NCBI RefSeq assembly: GCF_001524445.2
Contig: NZ_CP013418.1
Location: forward strand, 1,984,001-2,048,000
Length of the DNA: 64,000 bases
Reading direction: 5' to 3'
Source: Burkholderia savannae
GTDB taxonomy: Bacteria; Pseudomonadota; Gammaproteobacteria; Burkholderiales; Burkholderiaceae
Shown: piece by piece, positions 10,583-20,516 of the stretch
How the letters are laid out: the number at the start of each line of letters is the position of its first letter
Position numbering within the stretch: position 1 is the stretch's first letter
Position numbers and translations under genes: made by a program
The notes under the pieces: generated by a model
The model's database searches: none
Seen by the model: only the letters and a program-made list of their open reading frames with translations
What the model was told of the DNA's origin: nothing

Positions 10583-11059
10583 CTAAGCGGGCTTGGCCGC
10601 GAGATCGAGCACGGAGCCGTCGCGCTTGAGCGTCGCGAGCACGATGCTCGAATTCGTCGACATCACGCCGCGCGCGCGGTGCAGCTTGTTCATCACGAAC
10701 TCGGAGAAGTGATCGAGGCTGCGCGCCCGCACGGTCAGCACGTAGTTCGATTCGCCCGTCACCACCTGCGCGGCGACGACTTCCGGCCACGACTGGATCG
10801 CGGCGACGAACGAATCGTGCCAGTCGTCGATGTCGGGCCGCATCGACACATGCACGAGCGCCTCGAATTCGACGCCGATGCGCTTCGGCGCGATCACGCA
10901 CCGATAACCTTCGATCACGCCCTGCTCCTCCATCAGCTTGACGCGCCGCAAGCACGCGGACGGCGACAGCGCGACCGACGTCGCGAGGTCTTGATTGCTG
11001 ATGCGCCCGTCGCTCTCCAGCTCGCGAAGAATGCGCATATCGGTACGATCCAGGCTCAT
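10583..11059 (-). CDS. Lrp/AsnC family transcriptional regulator
   Basis: 158-residue leucine-responsive regulatory protein family member. The N-terminal winged HTH is clear (LDRTDMRILRELESDGRISN then QDLATSVALSPSACLRRVK) and the C-terminal RAM/effector domain follows (ALVHVSMRP, VVAAQVVTGESNYVLTVRA). It is transcribed away from the aromatic aminotransferase gene, and Lrp-type regulators commonly control adjacent amino-acid genes, so control of the 11.3-16 kb block is likely (inference). Confidence 0.93.
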   Translation of the reverse strand: MSLDRTDMRILRELESDGRISNQDLATSVALSPSACLRRVKLMEEQGVIEGYRCVIAPKRIGVEFEALVHVSMRPDIDDWHDSFVAAIQSWPEVVAAQVVTGESNYVLTVRARSLDHFSEFVMNKLHRARGVMSTNSSIVLATLKRDGSVLDLAAKPA

Positions 11060-11098
11060 TTCGCAGAATCCCGCAAAAAAACAATCTCAATTCGCAGA
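11060..11098. promoter_or_regulatory. possible Lrp-type binding region
   Basis: Two direct copies of TTCGCAGA (11060-11067 and 11091-11098) lie 31 bases apart, about three helical turns, in an A/T-rich stretch between the divergent lrp-like and aminotransferase genes. Such phased repeats fit autoregulation by an Lrp-family protein, but no known consensus was matched. Confidence 0.3.
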
Positions 11099-11296
11099 CT
11101 CTATCACGACGAAACGTAGGCAAGCACGATTTCCGAAGCACATTTCATTTTTTCGTCGATAACATGCGCCCCATGAATCGTGCAGCGGAGGCGGCCCGCA
11201 AGGCCGCACGCGGCGCGGCGGCGCGGCCCGCGGGCGATGCGACGCGCCGCGCCGAGCCGCTGTTTCCGCCACCGTCACCCGCAAGCCGCCTCCACC

Positions 11297-12514
11297 ATGT
11301 TCGAACACATCCACGCGTACCCCGGCGACCCGATCCTGTCGCTGTTCCAGGCGTTCCAGCGCGATCCCGAGCCGCGCAAGGTCAACCTCAGCATCGGCCT
11401 GTATTACGACGAAAGCGGCGCCGTGCCCGTCCTCGACAGCGTGCGCGCGGCGGCGGCGCGCCTGAGCGAGCGGCACGACGCGCACACGTATCTGCCGATG
11501 GAAGGCATGGCCGACTACCGGCGCGCGCTGCAATCGCTGCTGTTCGGCGCCGACAGCACCGCGTTGCGCGACAAGCGGATCGCGACGGTGCAGACGGTCG
11601 GCGGCTCCGGCGCGCTGCGTCTCGGCGCGGACCTGCTGAAGCGCTATTTCCCCGACAGCGCGATCTGGATCGGCGATCCGACATGGGACAACCACCGCGT
11701 GCTGTTCGCGGCGGCGGGCCTCGACGTGCACACGTACCCGTACTACGACGCGGCGACGAACGGCATCCGCTTCGACGCGATGACGGCGACGCTCGACACG
11801 CTGCCCGCGCGCGCGATCGTGCTGCTGCAGCCGTGCTGCCACAACCCGACGGGCATCGACCTGTCGCGCGAGCAGTGGCGCGAGCTCGCCGCGCTGTGCG
11901 GCCGGCGCGGGCTGATCCCGTTCCTCGACATCGCATATCAAGGCTTCGGCGACAGCCTGGACGACGACGCCTGGCCGATCCGCGCGATGACCGACGCGGG
12001 GCTGCCCGTCTTCGTCAGCCATTCGTTCTCGAAGAATTTCTCGCTGTACGGCGAACGCTGCGGCGGGCTGTCGATCGCGTGCGCGAACGAAAGCGAGGCG
12101 GCCCGCGTGCTGAGCCAGATTCAGGCGGGCGTGCGCCGCATCTATTCGAGCCCGCCGCTTCACGGCGCGCGGCTCATCTCGACCGTGCTGAACGACGCAG
12201 CCCTCGCGCAGCAATGGGCGCGCGACGTCGCCGCGATGCGCGAGCGCATCAAGCGGATGCGCTCGGCGCTCGCCGCGCGGCTCGCTGCGCTCGTGCCGGG
12301 CGCGTCGTTCGACTACCTCGTCGAGCAGCGCGGAATGTTCAGCTACACCGGCCTCGCGCCCGCCGAAGTCGACGCGCTGCGCGAGCGCGACGGCGTGTAC
12401 CTGCTGCGCTCCGGGCGCGCGTGCATCGCCGGGCTGAGCGACGCGAACGTCGATCATGTCGCGAACGCGATCGCCGGCGTGTTGAAGACGCGCCGGGCGC
12501 GCGTCGCGGCGTGA
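11297..12514 (+). CDS. tyrB: aromatic amino acid aminotransferase (TyrB-like)
   Basis: 405-residue class I fold PLP aminotransferase of the aspartate/tyrosine group, transferring amino groups from aromatic amino acids (also Asp/Leu) to 2-oxoglutarate. Signature stretches: NLSIGLYYDESG, PTWDNHR, LLQPCCHNPTGIDLS, DIAYQGFGD, and the PLP-lysine region SHSFSKNFSLYGERCGGL (Lys about residue 246); the substrate Arg is in LLRSGRACIAGL. The start at MFEHIHAYPGDPILSLFQAF matches the family N-terminus; an in-frame start 117 bases upstream would add a non-homologous Arg-rich leader. Divergent from the Lrp-type gene. Confidence 0.92.
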   Translation: MFEHIHAYPGDPILSLFQAFQRDPEPRKVNLSIGLYYDESGAVPVLDSVRAAAARLSERHDAHTYLPMEGMADYRRALQSLLFGADSTALRDKRIATVQTVGGSGALRLGADLLKRYFPDSAIWIGDPTWDNHRVLFAAAGLDVHTYPYYDAATNGIRFDAMTATLDTLPARAIVLLQPCCHNPTGIDLSREQWRELAALCGRRGLIPFLDIAYQGFGDSLDDDAWPIRAMTDAGLPVFVSHSFSKNFSLYGERCGGLSIACANESEAARVLSQIQAGVRRIYSSPPLHGARLISTVLNDAALAQQWARDVAAMRERIKRMRSALAARLAALVPGASFDYLVEQRGMFSYTGLAPAEVDALRERDGVYLLRSGRACIAGLSDANVDHVANAIAGVLKTRRARVAA

Positions 12515-12825
<311 letters not shown>

Positions 12826-13224
12826 ATGCCCGCACTGATTCCCGTCGATCTGCCCGCACCCGCACAGCCGTTCTCGTGGGCCACGCACGCGCACGGCCTG
12901 ATGTTCACCGCGCACGGTCCCGTCGATGCGACGGGCGCGATCGTCGGCGGCGACATCGCGCGGCAGGCGCGTCTCACGCTGTCGAACCTCGCCGCAACCG
13001 TGCGCGCCGCCCGCGCGCAGATGCAGGACGTCGCCCAGGTGCTGCTGTACGTCGCCGACGCACGCGACATCCCCATCATCGATGCTGTCTACCGCGAGTT
13101 CTTCGACGCACCGTACCCGAACCGCGCATGCGTCGCGGTGCACGGCTTCGCGCATCCGGACATGCGCATCGAGCTCGTCGCGCACGTCGCGCTCGGCCGC
13201 GCGTCGAGCCGCGCGGCCGACTAG
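12826..13224 (+). CDS. RidA/YjgF family enamine-imine deaminase
   Basis: 132-residue Rid-family protein that hydrolyses reactive enamines and imines released by PLP enzymes. Conserved features: GLMFTAHGPVDATGAIVGGD near the start, QARLTLSNLAATVRAARAQM in the helix, the active-site Arg in PYPNRACVAVHGF, and the C-terminal Glu in MRIELVAHVALG. Length is normal for the family. Position after an aminotransferase gene fits the RidA role of clearing its intermediates. Confidence 0.88.
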   Translation: MPALIPVDLPAPAQPFSWATHAHGLMFTAHGPVDATGAIVGGDIARQARLTLSNLAATVRAARAQMQDVAQVLLYVADARDIPIIDAVYREFFDAPYPNRACVAVHGFAHPDMRIELVAHVALGRASSRAAD

Positions 13225-13393
13225 TTTCGCATTCGATCCACGCGCCGCCGCCCGCCGACGAGGCCGGCGGCGGCGCGCGCGGAGCGCGTCGCAACACGGA
13301 CGGCGGCGGCCCGCTCGCCTCGCCGCGGCAGTTTGCCGCGCGGCGAGGGCTTCCCGCCGTCCGGCACAACGACACATCGACAAGGAAACGAAG

Positions 13394-14467
13394 ATGAACA
13401 GGTTTGGAGCAACGACATGGCCGGTCGCGATCGGCATCGCGCTGTCGGGCCCTGCATTCGCGCAGAGCTCGGTCACGCTGTACGGGATCGTCGATCAGAG
13501 CATCCGCTACACGACGCACGCGGACGCCGCGAACGGCGGCGCCGTGCAAATGGCGAACGGCGCGATCACGAACAGCCGCTGGGGCCTGAAAGGCGCCGAG
13601 GATCTCGGCGACGGCCTGAAGGCGATCTTCCGCCTCGAGAACGGCTTCGAGCCGCAATCGGGGCAAGCGGACGGCGCTCGCCTGTTCGGCCGCTACGCGT
13701 ACGTCGGCCTGTCGGGCCGCTTCGGCACGGTCGAGCTCGGCCGCCAGACCACCGAGGGCTTCAACCTGTTCGGCGATCTCGATCCGCTGACGATCGGCAA
13801 CTACACGGCGAACATGTGGCCGTACTTCCTCACGCAGGGCTACGCGAACAACGTCGTCAGCTATGCGAACACGCTCGGCGGCCTCGCGCTCGGCGCGAGC
13901 TACGGCTTCGGCGGCGTCGCGGGCAGCATGAGCCGCAACGCGTACTGGGGCGTGCGCTCCGCGTACACGCACGGCGCACTGACGATCGGCGCCGTCTATC
14001 AGCAGACGCGCGACGCCGGCGGCCGCGCGCAGCAGATGTGGGGCGCGGCGGGCCGCTACGCCGTCGGCCCCGCGACGCTGTTCGTCGGCTATCTCGGCGG
14101 CAAGGACGCGACGGGCACGATCGATCGCGACTACCTGAACGATCCGGGCCGCACGGTCGCCTACGGCTCGTTCGCCGATCATCCGCGCTACGACACGATC
14201 GGCTACGCGGGCGCCGCGTACCGGATCGATCCGGCGATCACGCTCACGGGCGCGTTCTATTACGATGCGATCCGCAACGTGAACGGCATCGACGGCAACG
14301 GCGGCAAGCGCTACGCGGGCGTGCTCGAAGCGGAGTACGCATTGTCGAAGGCGACGCAGGCGTACGCGAGCGTCGACTACAACAAGGTGTCCGGCGGCGC
14401 CGTCACCGAGATGCCGGGCCGCGGCAATCAGACGGGCGTCGCGGTCGGCCTGCGGCACATGTTCTGA
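13394..14467 (+). CDS. general porin (gram-negative porin_4 family)
   Basis: 357-residue outer-membrane trimeric porin. A 23-residue signal peptide ends GPAFA before QSSVTLYGIVDQS, the invariant start of burkholderial porins. Further signatures: NSRWGLKGAEDLGDGLKAIF, FGRYAYVGLSGRFGTVELGR, and a C-terminal beta strand ending HMF with terminal Phe for Bam recognition. AAGGA precedes the ATG. Likely supplies substrates to the permease encoded next. Confidence 0.94.
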   Translation: MNRFGATTWPVAIGIALSGPAFAQSSVTLYGIVDQSIRYTTHADAANGGAVQMANGAITNSRWGLKGAEDLGDGLKAIFRLENGFEPQSGQADGARLFGRYAYVGLSGRFGTVELGRQTTEGFNLFGDLDPLTIGNYTANMWPYFLTQGYANNVVSYANTLGGLALGASYGFGGVAGSMSRNAYWGVRSAYTHGALTIGAVYQQTRDAGGRAQQMWGAAGRYAVGPATLFVGYLGGKDATGTIDRDYLNDPGRTVAYGSFADHPRYDTIGYAGAAYRIDPAITLTGAFYYDAIRNVNGIDGNGGKRYAGVLEAEYALSKATQAYASVDYNKVSGGAVTEMPGRGNQTGVAVGLRHMF

Positions 14468-14497
14468 CGAACGGTCCGGATCGTTCACGCCAATCGC

Positions 14498-14521
14498 GCG
14501 GGCGCGCCGCAGCGCGCCCGC
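14498..14521 (+). terminator. hairpin between porin and permease genes
   Basis: A perfect 9-bp stem (GCGGGCGCG and CGCGCCCGC) with a six-base loop lies 31 bases after the porin stop and 30 bases before the permease start. No T-run follows, so it may attenuate or process the message and let the porin be expressed more than the permease. Confidence 0.4.
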
Positions 14522-14551
14522 CATCCATAACGACAATCGGAGGAGCATTCA

Positions 14552-15982
14552 ATGAGTTCGGAAGGGCAATTTCACGCGATCGCGGCCCGCGAAGGCGGGT
14601 TGCGCCGCACGCTGAGCGCCAGCCAGATGACGATGATCGCGATCGGCGGCGCGATCGGCACGGGCCTCTTTCTCGGCAGCGGCTTCGCGATCGGTTTCGC
14701 GGGGCCGAGCGTGCTGATCAGCTATGCGATCGGCGCGCTGATCTCGCTGCTGCTGATGGGCTGCCTCGCGGAGATGACGGTCGCGCATCCGACGTCGGGC
14801 TCGTTCGGCGCGCACGCCGAGCACTACCTCGGCCCCTGGGCGGGTTTTCTCGTGCGCTACGCGTATTGGGCGTGCATCGTGCTCGCGGTCGGCACCGAAG
14901 TCACCGCGATCGCGCTGTACATGAAGTACTGGTTTCCCGCGGTGCCCGGCTGGATCTGGATCGCGGGCTTCTCGGCCGTGCTCGTGCTCGTCAACGCGCT
15001 GAGCGTCGACGTGTTCGGCTCGGTCGAATACTGGTTCTCGGTCGTGAAGATCGCGGCGATCGTCGCGTTCATCGCGATCGGCGGCTACGTCGTGTTCGTC
15101 GATCCGTCGCTCGTCGCGGGCTCGAACGCGGGCGCGCCGGGCCTGCGCCATTACGTCGCGCACGGCGGCTTCTTCCCGAAAGGCGCATGGGGGATGTGGG
15201 TCGCGGTGATCGTGTCGATCTTCAGTTACCTGAGCATCGAGATGATCGCCGTCGCCGCGGGCGAGGCGCAGGACCCGGAGCGCGCGGTCACGCGCGCGTT
15301 CCGCTCGACGGTCGTCCGCCTCGTGCTGTTCTACCTCGTCACGCTCGCGCTGATGCTGGCGATCGTCCCGTGGACCGCCGCCGGACGCGACGAGAGCCCG
15401 TTCGTCAAGGTGATGACCGCGATTCACCTGCCGGGCGCGGCGGGCGTCATCAACTTCGTCGTGCTGATCGCCGCGCTGTCCGCGATGAACAGCCAGCTCT
15501 ACATCACGACGCGGATGATGTTCAGCCTCGCGTGCGCGGGCCACGCGCCGCACGGCCTCGGCCGGCTCAGCGCGCGCGGCGTGCCGCTCAACGCGCTGCT
15601 GCTGTCGACGGCCGGCATCGCGATCGCGACGCTCGTGAGCATCGTCTACCCGGACGCGTCGTTCACGATCATGATGGCGATCTCGATGTTCGGCGCGATG
15701 TTCACGTGGATGATGATCTTCGTCACGCACTACTTCTTCCGCCGCAAGCGCGCGGCGAGCGGGCGGCCGGCGGCCGGCTTCCGGATGCCCGGCTTCCCGT
15801 TCGCCACGCTCGCCGGCGCGGCGCTGATGCTCGCGATCATGGCGACGACGTACTTCACGCCCGAGTTTCACATGACGCTCGTGTTCGGCGTGCCGTTTCT
15901 CGTCGCGCTGAGCGTGCTGTATCTCGCGCGATATCGCCGCCGGCCGGAAGCGCTCGCCGACACGCAGACGCTGCCGCGATAA
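14552..15982 (+). CDS. APC-superfamily amino acid permease
   Basis: 476-residue inner-membrane amino acid/proton symporter with about 12 membrane helices. The first helix carries the family motif MIAIGGAIGTGLFLGSG; further stretches SYAIGALISLLLMGCLAEM and SYLSIEMIAVAAGEAQDPER match the AAT family (GabP, CycA, AnsP, aromatic permeases). Specificity cannot be read from sequence; the neighbouring aromatic aminotransferase suggests an aromatic or related amino acid. GGAGGAG precedes the ATG. Confidence 0.92.
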   Translation: MSSEGQFHAIAAREGGLRRTLSASQMTMIAIGGAIGTGLFLGSGFAIGFAGPSVLISYAIGALISLLLMGCLAEMTVAHPTSGSFGAHAEHYLGPWAGFLVRYAYWACIVLAVGTEVTAIALYMKYWFPAVPGWIWIAGFSAVLVLVNALSVDVFGSVEYWFSVVKIAAIVAFIAIGGYVVFVDPSLVAGSNAGAPGLRHYVAHGGFFPKGAWGMWVAVIVSIFSYLSIEMIAVAAGEAQDPERAVTRAFRSTVVRLVLFYLVTLALMLAIVPWTAAGRDESPFVKVMTAIHLPGAAGVINFVVLIAALSAMNSQLYITTRMMFSLACAGHAPHGLGRLSARGVPLNALLLSTAGIAIATLVSIVYPDASFTIMMAISMFGAMFTWMMIFVTHYFFRRKRAASGRPAAGFRMPGFPFATLAGAALMLAIMATTYFTPEFHMTLVFGVPFLVALSVLYLARYRRRPEALADTQTLPR

Positions 15983-16108
15983 GCGCGCCGCCGCCGTGCG
16001 CGAAGCGCGGGGCGCGAGACGTGGAGCGCGAGGCGCGAAACGTCAGACGCACGCCGCACACGCGGCGGCGCGGCGGCGCGGCGGCGCGCATCACGACGCC
16101 CGGCCCGC

Positions 16109-16885
16109 TCAGGCCGGATCGAGGCTCGCCTCGCTGACGGCCGCGCGCAGCGCGACCATCGCCGTGCGCGCGCCGTCCCCGTCGCGGCCGTCGATCGACG
16201 CGACGAGCTTGGCGGCGGCGTCGCGGATCGCGTCGTTGCGCTCCTGCAGCGTCGCCGCGTCGAGATCGATCGCCATCACGCCCGCACGCGCGACCTCGGC
16301 CATCTGCCGGATGAACTGATTGCGGCTCGCCTCGACGATCGACGCATGCAGCAGCTCGAGCGCGCGGCGCAGCGCGTCGGGCTCGATCGCCTCGCGCAGC
16401 GCCGCATGCGCGGCGCGGATCGCGCGCCGCTGCGCGTCGTCCGAATGCACCGCCACCTGCGCGGCCGCCTCCGGCTCGATCAGGTCGCACATCGCGGCGA
16501 CGTCGAGCAGGAAATCCGTGTCCGACGCGATCCGCATCCGCCACTGCATCACGTGATCGTCGAACAGCCGCCATTCGCTGCGCGGCGTGAGGCGCGTGCC
16601 CGCCTTGGTCCGCGCGTGCAGCATCCGCCGCGCGGTCAGCATCCGCGTGACCTCGCGCATCACCGAGCGCGGCACGCCCAGCTCGCGCGCGAGCACGTCC
16701 TGCGGCGGCAGCAGGCCGGACGTGTATTCGCCGTCGACGATGCGCGTGACGAGCTCGTCGAGCACGCGCTGCACGCGCGGGGACGCCTTCAGCGAACGGC
16801 GCTCGGCCGAATCGCCGAACGGTCTCGCCAGCGCGCGCGCCGGGTTAAGGAGATGGTTGGTATCAAAGGAGTTCATCGTACTCAT
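16109..16885 (-). CDS. GntR-family regulator with FCD domain
   Basis: 258-residue FadR-type GntR regulator. The N-terminal winged HTH spans about residues 30-95 (VLDELVTRIVDGEYTSG, LARELGVPRSVMREVTRMLT) and the FCD effector domain follows (LLDVAAMCDLIEPEAAAQVA, LELLHASIVEASRNQFI). Start is uncertain: ATG at 16885 (MSTMNS) or 16876; a much longer in-frame extension upstream has no homology and is rejected. Convergent with the permease gene; it may control permease and porin expression. Confidence 0.88.
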   Translation of the reverse strand: MSTMNSFDTNHLLNPARALARPFGDSAERRSLKASPRVQRVLDELVTRIVDGEYTSGLLPPQDVLARELGVPRSVMREVTRMLTARRMLHARTKAGTRLTPRSEWRLFDDHVMQWRMRIASDTDFLLDVAAMCDLIEPEAAAQVAVHSDDAQRRAIRAAHAALREAIEPDALRRALELLHASIVEASRNQFIRQMAEVARAGVMAIDLDAATLQERNDAIRDAAAKLVASIDGRDGDGARTAMVALRAAVSEASLDPA

Positions 16886-17545
16886 CCAAGTTCGGAACGG
16901 GGTTCCTTCGCTGAAAACGGAAGGCGCGACGACGTGAACGCATCCGCAACGCGACGAACGCATGCGAAGGCGGGACCGGCTGCGACAATCGCTGCCTCGG
17001 GAATAAAAAGCGCGATCGGAGCATGTTCCGATCGCAAGGCCACTGCCGCAGACAACCGGGCCACCGGGCGGCAGATGGGGCGCGACGCGCGCGGAGCGCG
17101 TCGTGACAATCGATTCGATGCGCCCGGGCGCGTGCCGGGCGCGAAGGAGCGGAAAGCGGGCGAGCCGGGCGCGCGCCGGGCCGGCGCGGCGGCATCGGCG
17201 CGCAGCGAGGAAATGACCTGTTCCTGTTCCCGCGCACACGGCGATCGGCGCGCATCCGGCGAGTCCGGCGCGCGCGACGGTTTGGCCGCCGCATGCGCGG
17301 CGCCCGCGCGCGGCACGAGCGCGAGCGCGAACGCGTGGGCCGCGGCCGGACGCTCGCCGCGACCTCGCGCCTGCCTCAGGAAACGCAACGCGCAGCGCCG
17401 TCGCAGCGGCGCGCGCGCGACGAGGCATGGACGTTGCCGTACAATGCCGACAGCCATGGTGGGGTCTTCGCTGAAAGTCTTCCGTGGTCAGGCCGCGCCG
17501 GGTGTTGGCGCACCTTGCGCGGCCGCTCGCATCACTGCATTCGTC
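16886..17545. other. spacer without supported gene
   Basis: 660 bases between the divergently usable GntR start and the M81 gene end. Open frames here are Arg/Ala-rich with no Shine-Dalgarno or homology. Nothing beyond GC-rich spacer was recognised. Confidence 0.5.
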
Positions 17546-19084
17546 CTATATCCGCATCTCTCCCGTGATCCCGTCCGCGTGCGTCGAGCACGGCGCGCCG
17601 CAGCCGAAGAACGGCGCGCCGCACGGGCTCACGCGCATCCCGTCGGCAAGCGACGTCCAGCGCAGATCGGCCGGGTCGGCGGCCATCCAGCCGCCCGCTT
17701 TCGCAATCAGCACGCAATCTGCGATCGCATCGAAATCCGCCCGAAAATGCACGGAGCTCTTGTTAACCAGAATCTTCATCGTTTCCGGCGCGACGCCTGC
17801 GATCCGGTAGAAGCTCCGGTCAGTCATCTGCACGCGCGCCGACGTGACGACGACGCGCACGTCGCCGATCCGCAGGCACGCGGTCGGGCCGAGCTCGAGC
17901 GTCGCGCCCTTGAGCATCGGGCCATGGCAATGGCAGCGGCCGTTCGACAGCGACTCGACGCGAAACGTCCCCGTGAACGGCAGCCCGCTCTCCGCGCCGA
18001 GCGTGATCTCGAGCGACGCGCCGAGCCCCGCCGCGTGCGCGGCGCACGCGGCCGCGGGATCGAAGAACAGCCCGAGCGCCGTATCGGGCGCGCGATGCGT
18101 AACGAGCGCATGCAGCAAACCCGTCGTGTTCGAGCCGCCGCCCGCGCCCGGGTTGTCCTGCGTGTCGGCGATCACGACCGGCTTGTCCGCGCGGCGCGCG
18201 ATCCGGATCGCTTCCGTCACCGCCTCGTCCGCCGACATGAAGCGCACCGACCACTCCGATTCGATCGACACGACGTGCTCGTACAGCGCGTCGACGGCGC
18301 GCGCGAGCTGGACGGGATCGGCGCCGTAGCCCCAGATCGAAGGCCCGCATTCGGCGAAGTCCGCGGCCGGAAAGCCCGGCGCGAACGAAAGCGACCGCAC
18401 GCCGCCCGTTTCCAGCCGGTCGAGCAGCCGGAACACGCTCTTCGAAGGCTCGAGCGACGTGCACATCGCGTTGACCGGAATCAGGAACGGCACGCGCCGC
18501 GCGGCCCGGAAATGGCGATGACGGCCGCGCTTGCCGAGCAGCGTGTCGAGCAGCGCGATCGCGCGGCGCCCGGTGTCCGCCATGTCGACGTGAGGATAGG
18601 TGCGATATGTGACGAGCGCGTCCGCGCTGTCGAGCATTTGCCGCGTGACGTTCGCGTGCAGATCGAGCGACGCGACGATCGGCACCCGCGCGCCGACGGT
18701 CTCGCGCAGCCGGCGCAGCAGTTCGCCTTCGCCGTCGTCGTAATGCTCGGCCGCCATCGCGCCGTGCTGGTCGACGTAGATGCCGTCGGCGTCGCACCGC
18801 TTCGCCGCGTCGACGATCTCGCCCGCGATCCGCTCGAACGCGACCGATTCGACGACGCCCGACGGCGCCGCGTCGGCCCAGATCGCGGGCAGCGCGACAT
18901 GCCCGGCGTCTTCGATCGCCGCCAGCGCGCCCGCGATCGGCAGGTTCATGCCCTTCAGCCGGTGCATCTCCGCGCCGCGCGACAGCGGATAGCGGCCGCC
19001 GTCCGCGACGAAGCTCGCGTAGGACGCCCTGCTCGGTGCGAACGTGTTCGTCTCGTGCCGGAATCCGGCGACCAGGATCTTCAT
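17546..19084 (-). CDS. M81 family (MlrC-like) metallopeptidase
   Basis: 512-residue protein of the M81/DUF1485 family, relatives of microcystinase C. The N-terminus MKILVAGFRHETNTF has the conserved HETNTF; further conserved pieces are YVDQHGAMAAEHYDDGEGEL, VASLDLHANVT, TYRTYPHVDMADTG and the C-terminal ADTQDNPGAGGGSNTTGLLH. These supply metal-binding and active-site residues. The natural substrate is unknown; the family is thought to cut small peptides or amide-like compounds. Its ATG overlaps the TGA of the upstream MFS gene (ATGA), so uptake and hydrolysis are coupled. Confidence 0.9.
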   Translation of the reverse strand: MKILVAGFRHETNTFAPSRASYASFVADGGRYPLSRGAEMHRLKGMNLPIAGALAAIEDAGHVALPAIWADAAPSGVVESVAFERIAGEIVDAAKRCDADGIYVDQHGAMAAEHYDDGEGELLRRLRETVGARVPIVASLDLHANVTRQMLDSADALVTYRTYPHVDMADTGRRAIALLDTLLGKRGRHRHFRAARRVPFLIPVNAMCTSLEPSKSVFRLLDRLETGGVRSLSFAPGFPAADFAECGPSIWGYGADPVQLARAVDALYEHVVSIESEWSVRFMSADEAVTEAIRIARRADKPVVIADTQDNPGAGGGSNTTGLLHALVTHRAPDTALGLFFDPAAACAAHAAGLGASLEITLGAESGLPFTGTFRVESLSNGRCHCHGPMLKGATLELGPTACLRIGDVRVVVTSARVQMTDRSFYRIAGVAPETMKILVNKSSVHFRADFDAIADCVLIAKAGGWMAADPADLRWTSLADGMRVSPCGAPFFGCGAPCSTHADGITGEMRI

Positions 19085-20388
19085 GATGCGGCGGCGCTCC
19101 ATTTCTTCGCGTCGACGCGGTTCGCGAGCAGCACGATCGCGCCCGCGACGAACAGCGCGACCATCACCATCAGCCCGGCCTGCAGGCTGCCCGTCGTGGT
19201 CTTGATCCAGCCGATGACCGTCGGGCTCACGAAGCCGCCGAACAGGCCGATCGAATTGATGAGCGCGATGCCGCCCGCGGCGACGTCGCCCTTCAGATAA
19301 TCGGCGGGAATCGCCCAGAACACCGCGTAGGCCGAATACATCAGCGCGGTCGCCGCGACGAGCGCGACCATCGCGACGACGAAGCGATCGCCCGCGACCA
19401 CCGTGACCGTCAACGCGGCCGCGCTCAGCAGCAGCGCGATCGCGCTGTGCAGACGCCGCTCGCCGCGCTTGTCGGAGCGCCGGCCGATCACCTGCATCGC
19501 GACGATCGCCGCGAGATAGGGCAGCGCGGTCAGCGCGCCGATATGCAGCAGGTTCTTCACGCCGGCGCCGCGCAGCAGCGTCGGCAGCCAGAAGCTGACC
19601 GCATAGAGACCGCAGATGATCGCGAAATAGGAGAACGCCATCGCATAGATTCGTGGATCTTTCAGGACCTCGCGAAACGCGGTGTGCCGGCTTGCCGCAC
19701 GCGGCGCCGAACCGATCTCGGCGAGCAGGATCGCCTTCTCGCTCTCGCTCAGCCACTTCGCGTCGGCGGGCCGCTCGCTCAGCGTGAAGAACAGCACGAC
19801 GCCGAGCAGCACCGCCGGCAACCCTTCGAGCAGAAACAGCCACTGCCAGCCGGTCAGACCATACACGCCCGCGAGCTGCGTCATGATGAGCGTCGACACC
19901 GGCCCGCCGATCACGGCGCCGACGGGTCCCGCACACAAGAGCATCGCCATCGCGCGCGCCATTCGCGCCTCCGGATACCAGCGTGTCAGACAGAACAGCA
20001 TGCCGGGGCTGAAACCCGCCTCGAACACGCCGAGCAGGAAACGCAATGCGTAGAACGTCGTCACGTCGGTGGCGAACATCATCGCGACCGATGTCAGCCC
20101 CCACAACACCATGATGCGGCTCAGCGTGAGCCGCGCGCCGATACGGGTGAGCCAGAGATTGCTCGGCACCTCGAACGCCATGTAGCCGAGAAAGAAAATT
20201 CCGGCGCCGAGGCCGTACACGGCCTCGCTCCATCCGAGGTCCGTCTGCATCGCGAGCTTCGCGAAACTGATGTTGATGCGATCGATATAGGCCGTGACGT
20301 AACAGACTGCGAGAAACCCGAGGATGCGGATGTCGACCTTTCGATAGATTCGCGAGCGCGCGTTTCCGGAAGCGTTCTGTTCTCTCAT
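19081..20388 (-). CDS. MFS transporter, anion:cation symporter (ACS) family
   Basis: 435-residue major facilitator with 12 predicted helices. The N-terminus RKVDIRILGFLAVCYVTAYI followed by DRINISFAKL is the ACS signature (phthalate, tartrate, glucarate-type carriers), as are GYMAFEVPSN and FEAGFSPGMLFCLTRWYP. It would import an organic acid or peptide-like anion. Overlaps the M81 peptidase start by four bases and is divergent from a LysR regulator, giving a regulator-transporter-hydrolase unit. Confidence 0.9.
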   Translation of the reverse strand: MREQNASGNARSRIYRKVDIRILGFLAVCYVTAYIDRINISFAKLAMQTDLGWSEAVYGLGAGIFFLGYMAFEVPSNLWLTRIGARLTLSRIMVLWGLTSVAMMFATDVTTFYALRFLLGVFEAGFSPGMLFCLTRWYPEARMARAMAMLLCAGPVGAVIGGPVSTLIMTQLAGVYGLTGWQWLFLLEGLPAVLLGVVLFFTLSERPADAKWLSESEKAILLAEIGSAPRAASRHTAFREVLKDPRIYAMAFSYFAIICGLYAVSFWLPTLLRGAGVKNLLHIGALTALPYLAAIVAMQVIGRRSDKRGERRLHSAIALLLSAAALTVTVVAGDRFVVAMVALVAATALMYSAYAVFWAIPADYLKGDVAAGGIALINSIGLFGGFVSPTVIGWIKTTTGSLQAGLMVMVALFVAGAIVLLANRVDAKKWSAAAS

Positions 20389-20492
20389 ATGGCCCGTATT
20401 GGAATCTGCGTGCGCGTACTCCCGCGCTCATTTGTCGTGGCCATTATCTCCATACTGTATGATCCCAGTGACAGCAACTTTGGTGTACGGCC

Positions 20493-20510
20493 GTTGCTTT
20501 GCAAGGCAAC
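20493..20510. promoter_or_regulatory. imperfect palindrome at LysR start
   Basis: GTTGCTTTGCAAGGCAAC is an 18-base inverted repeat with 16 of 18 positions symmetric, seven bases before the LysR ATG and within the divergent MFS/LysR spacer. It is a candidate autoregulatory site and would also occlude the ribosome-binding region. No consensus is known to me. Confidence 0.35.
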
Positions 20511-20516
20511 AAGTGT

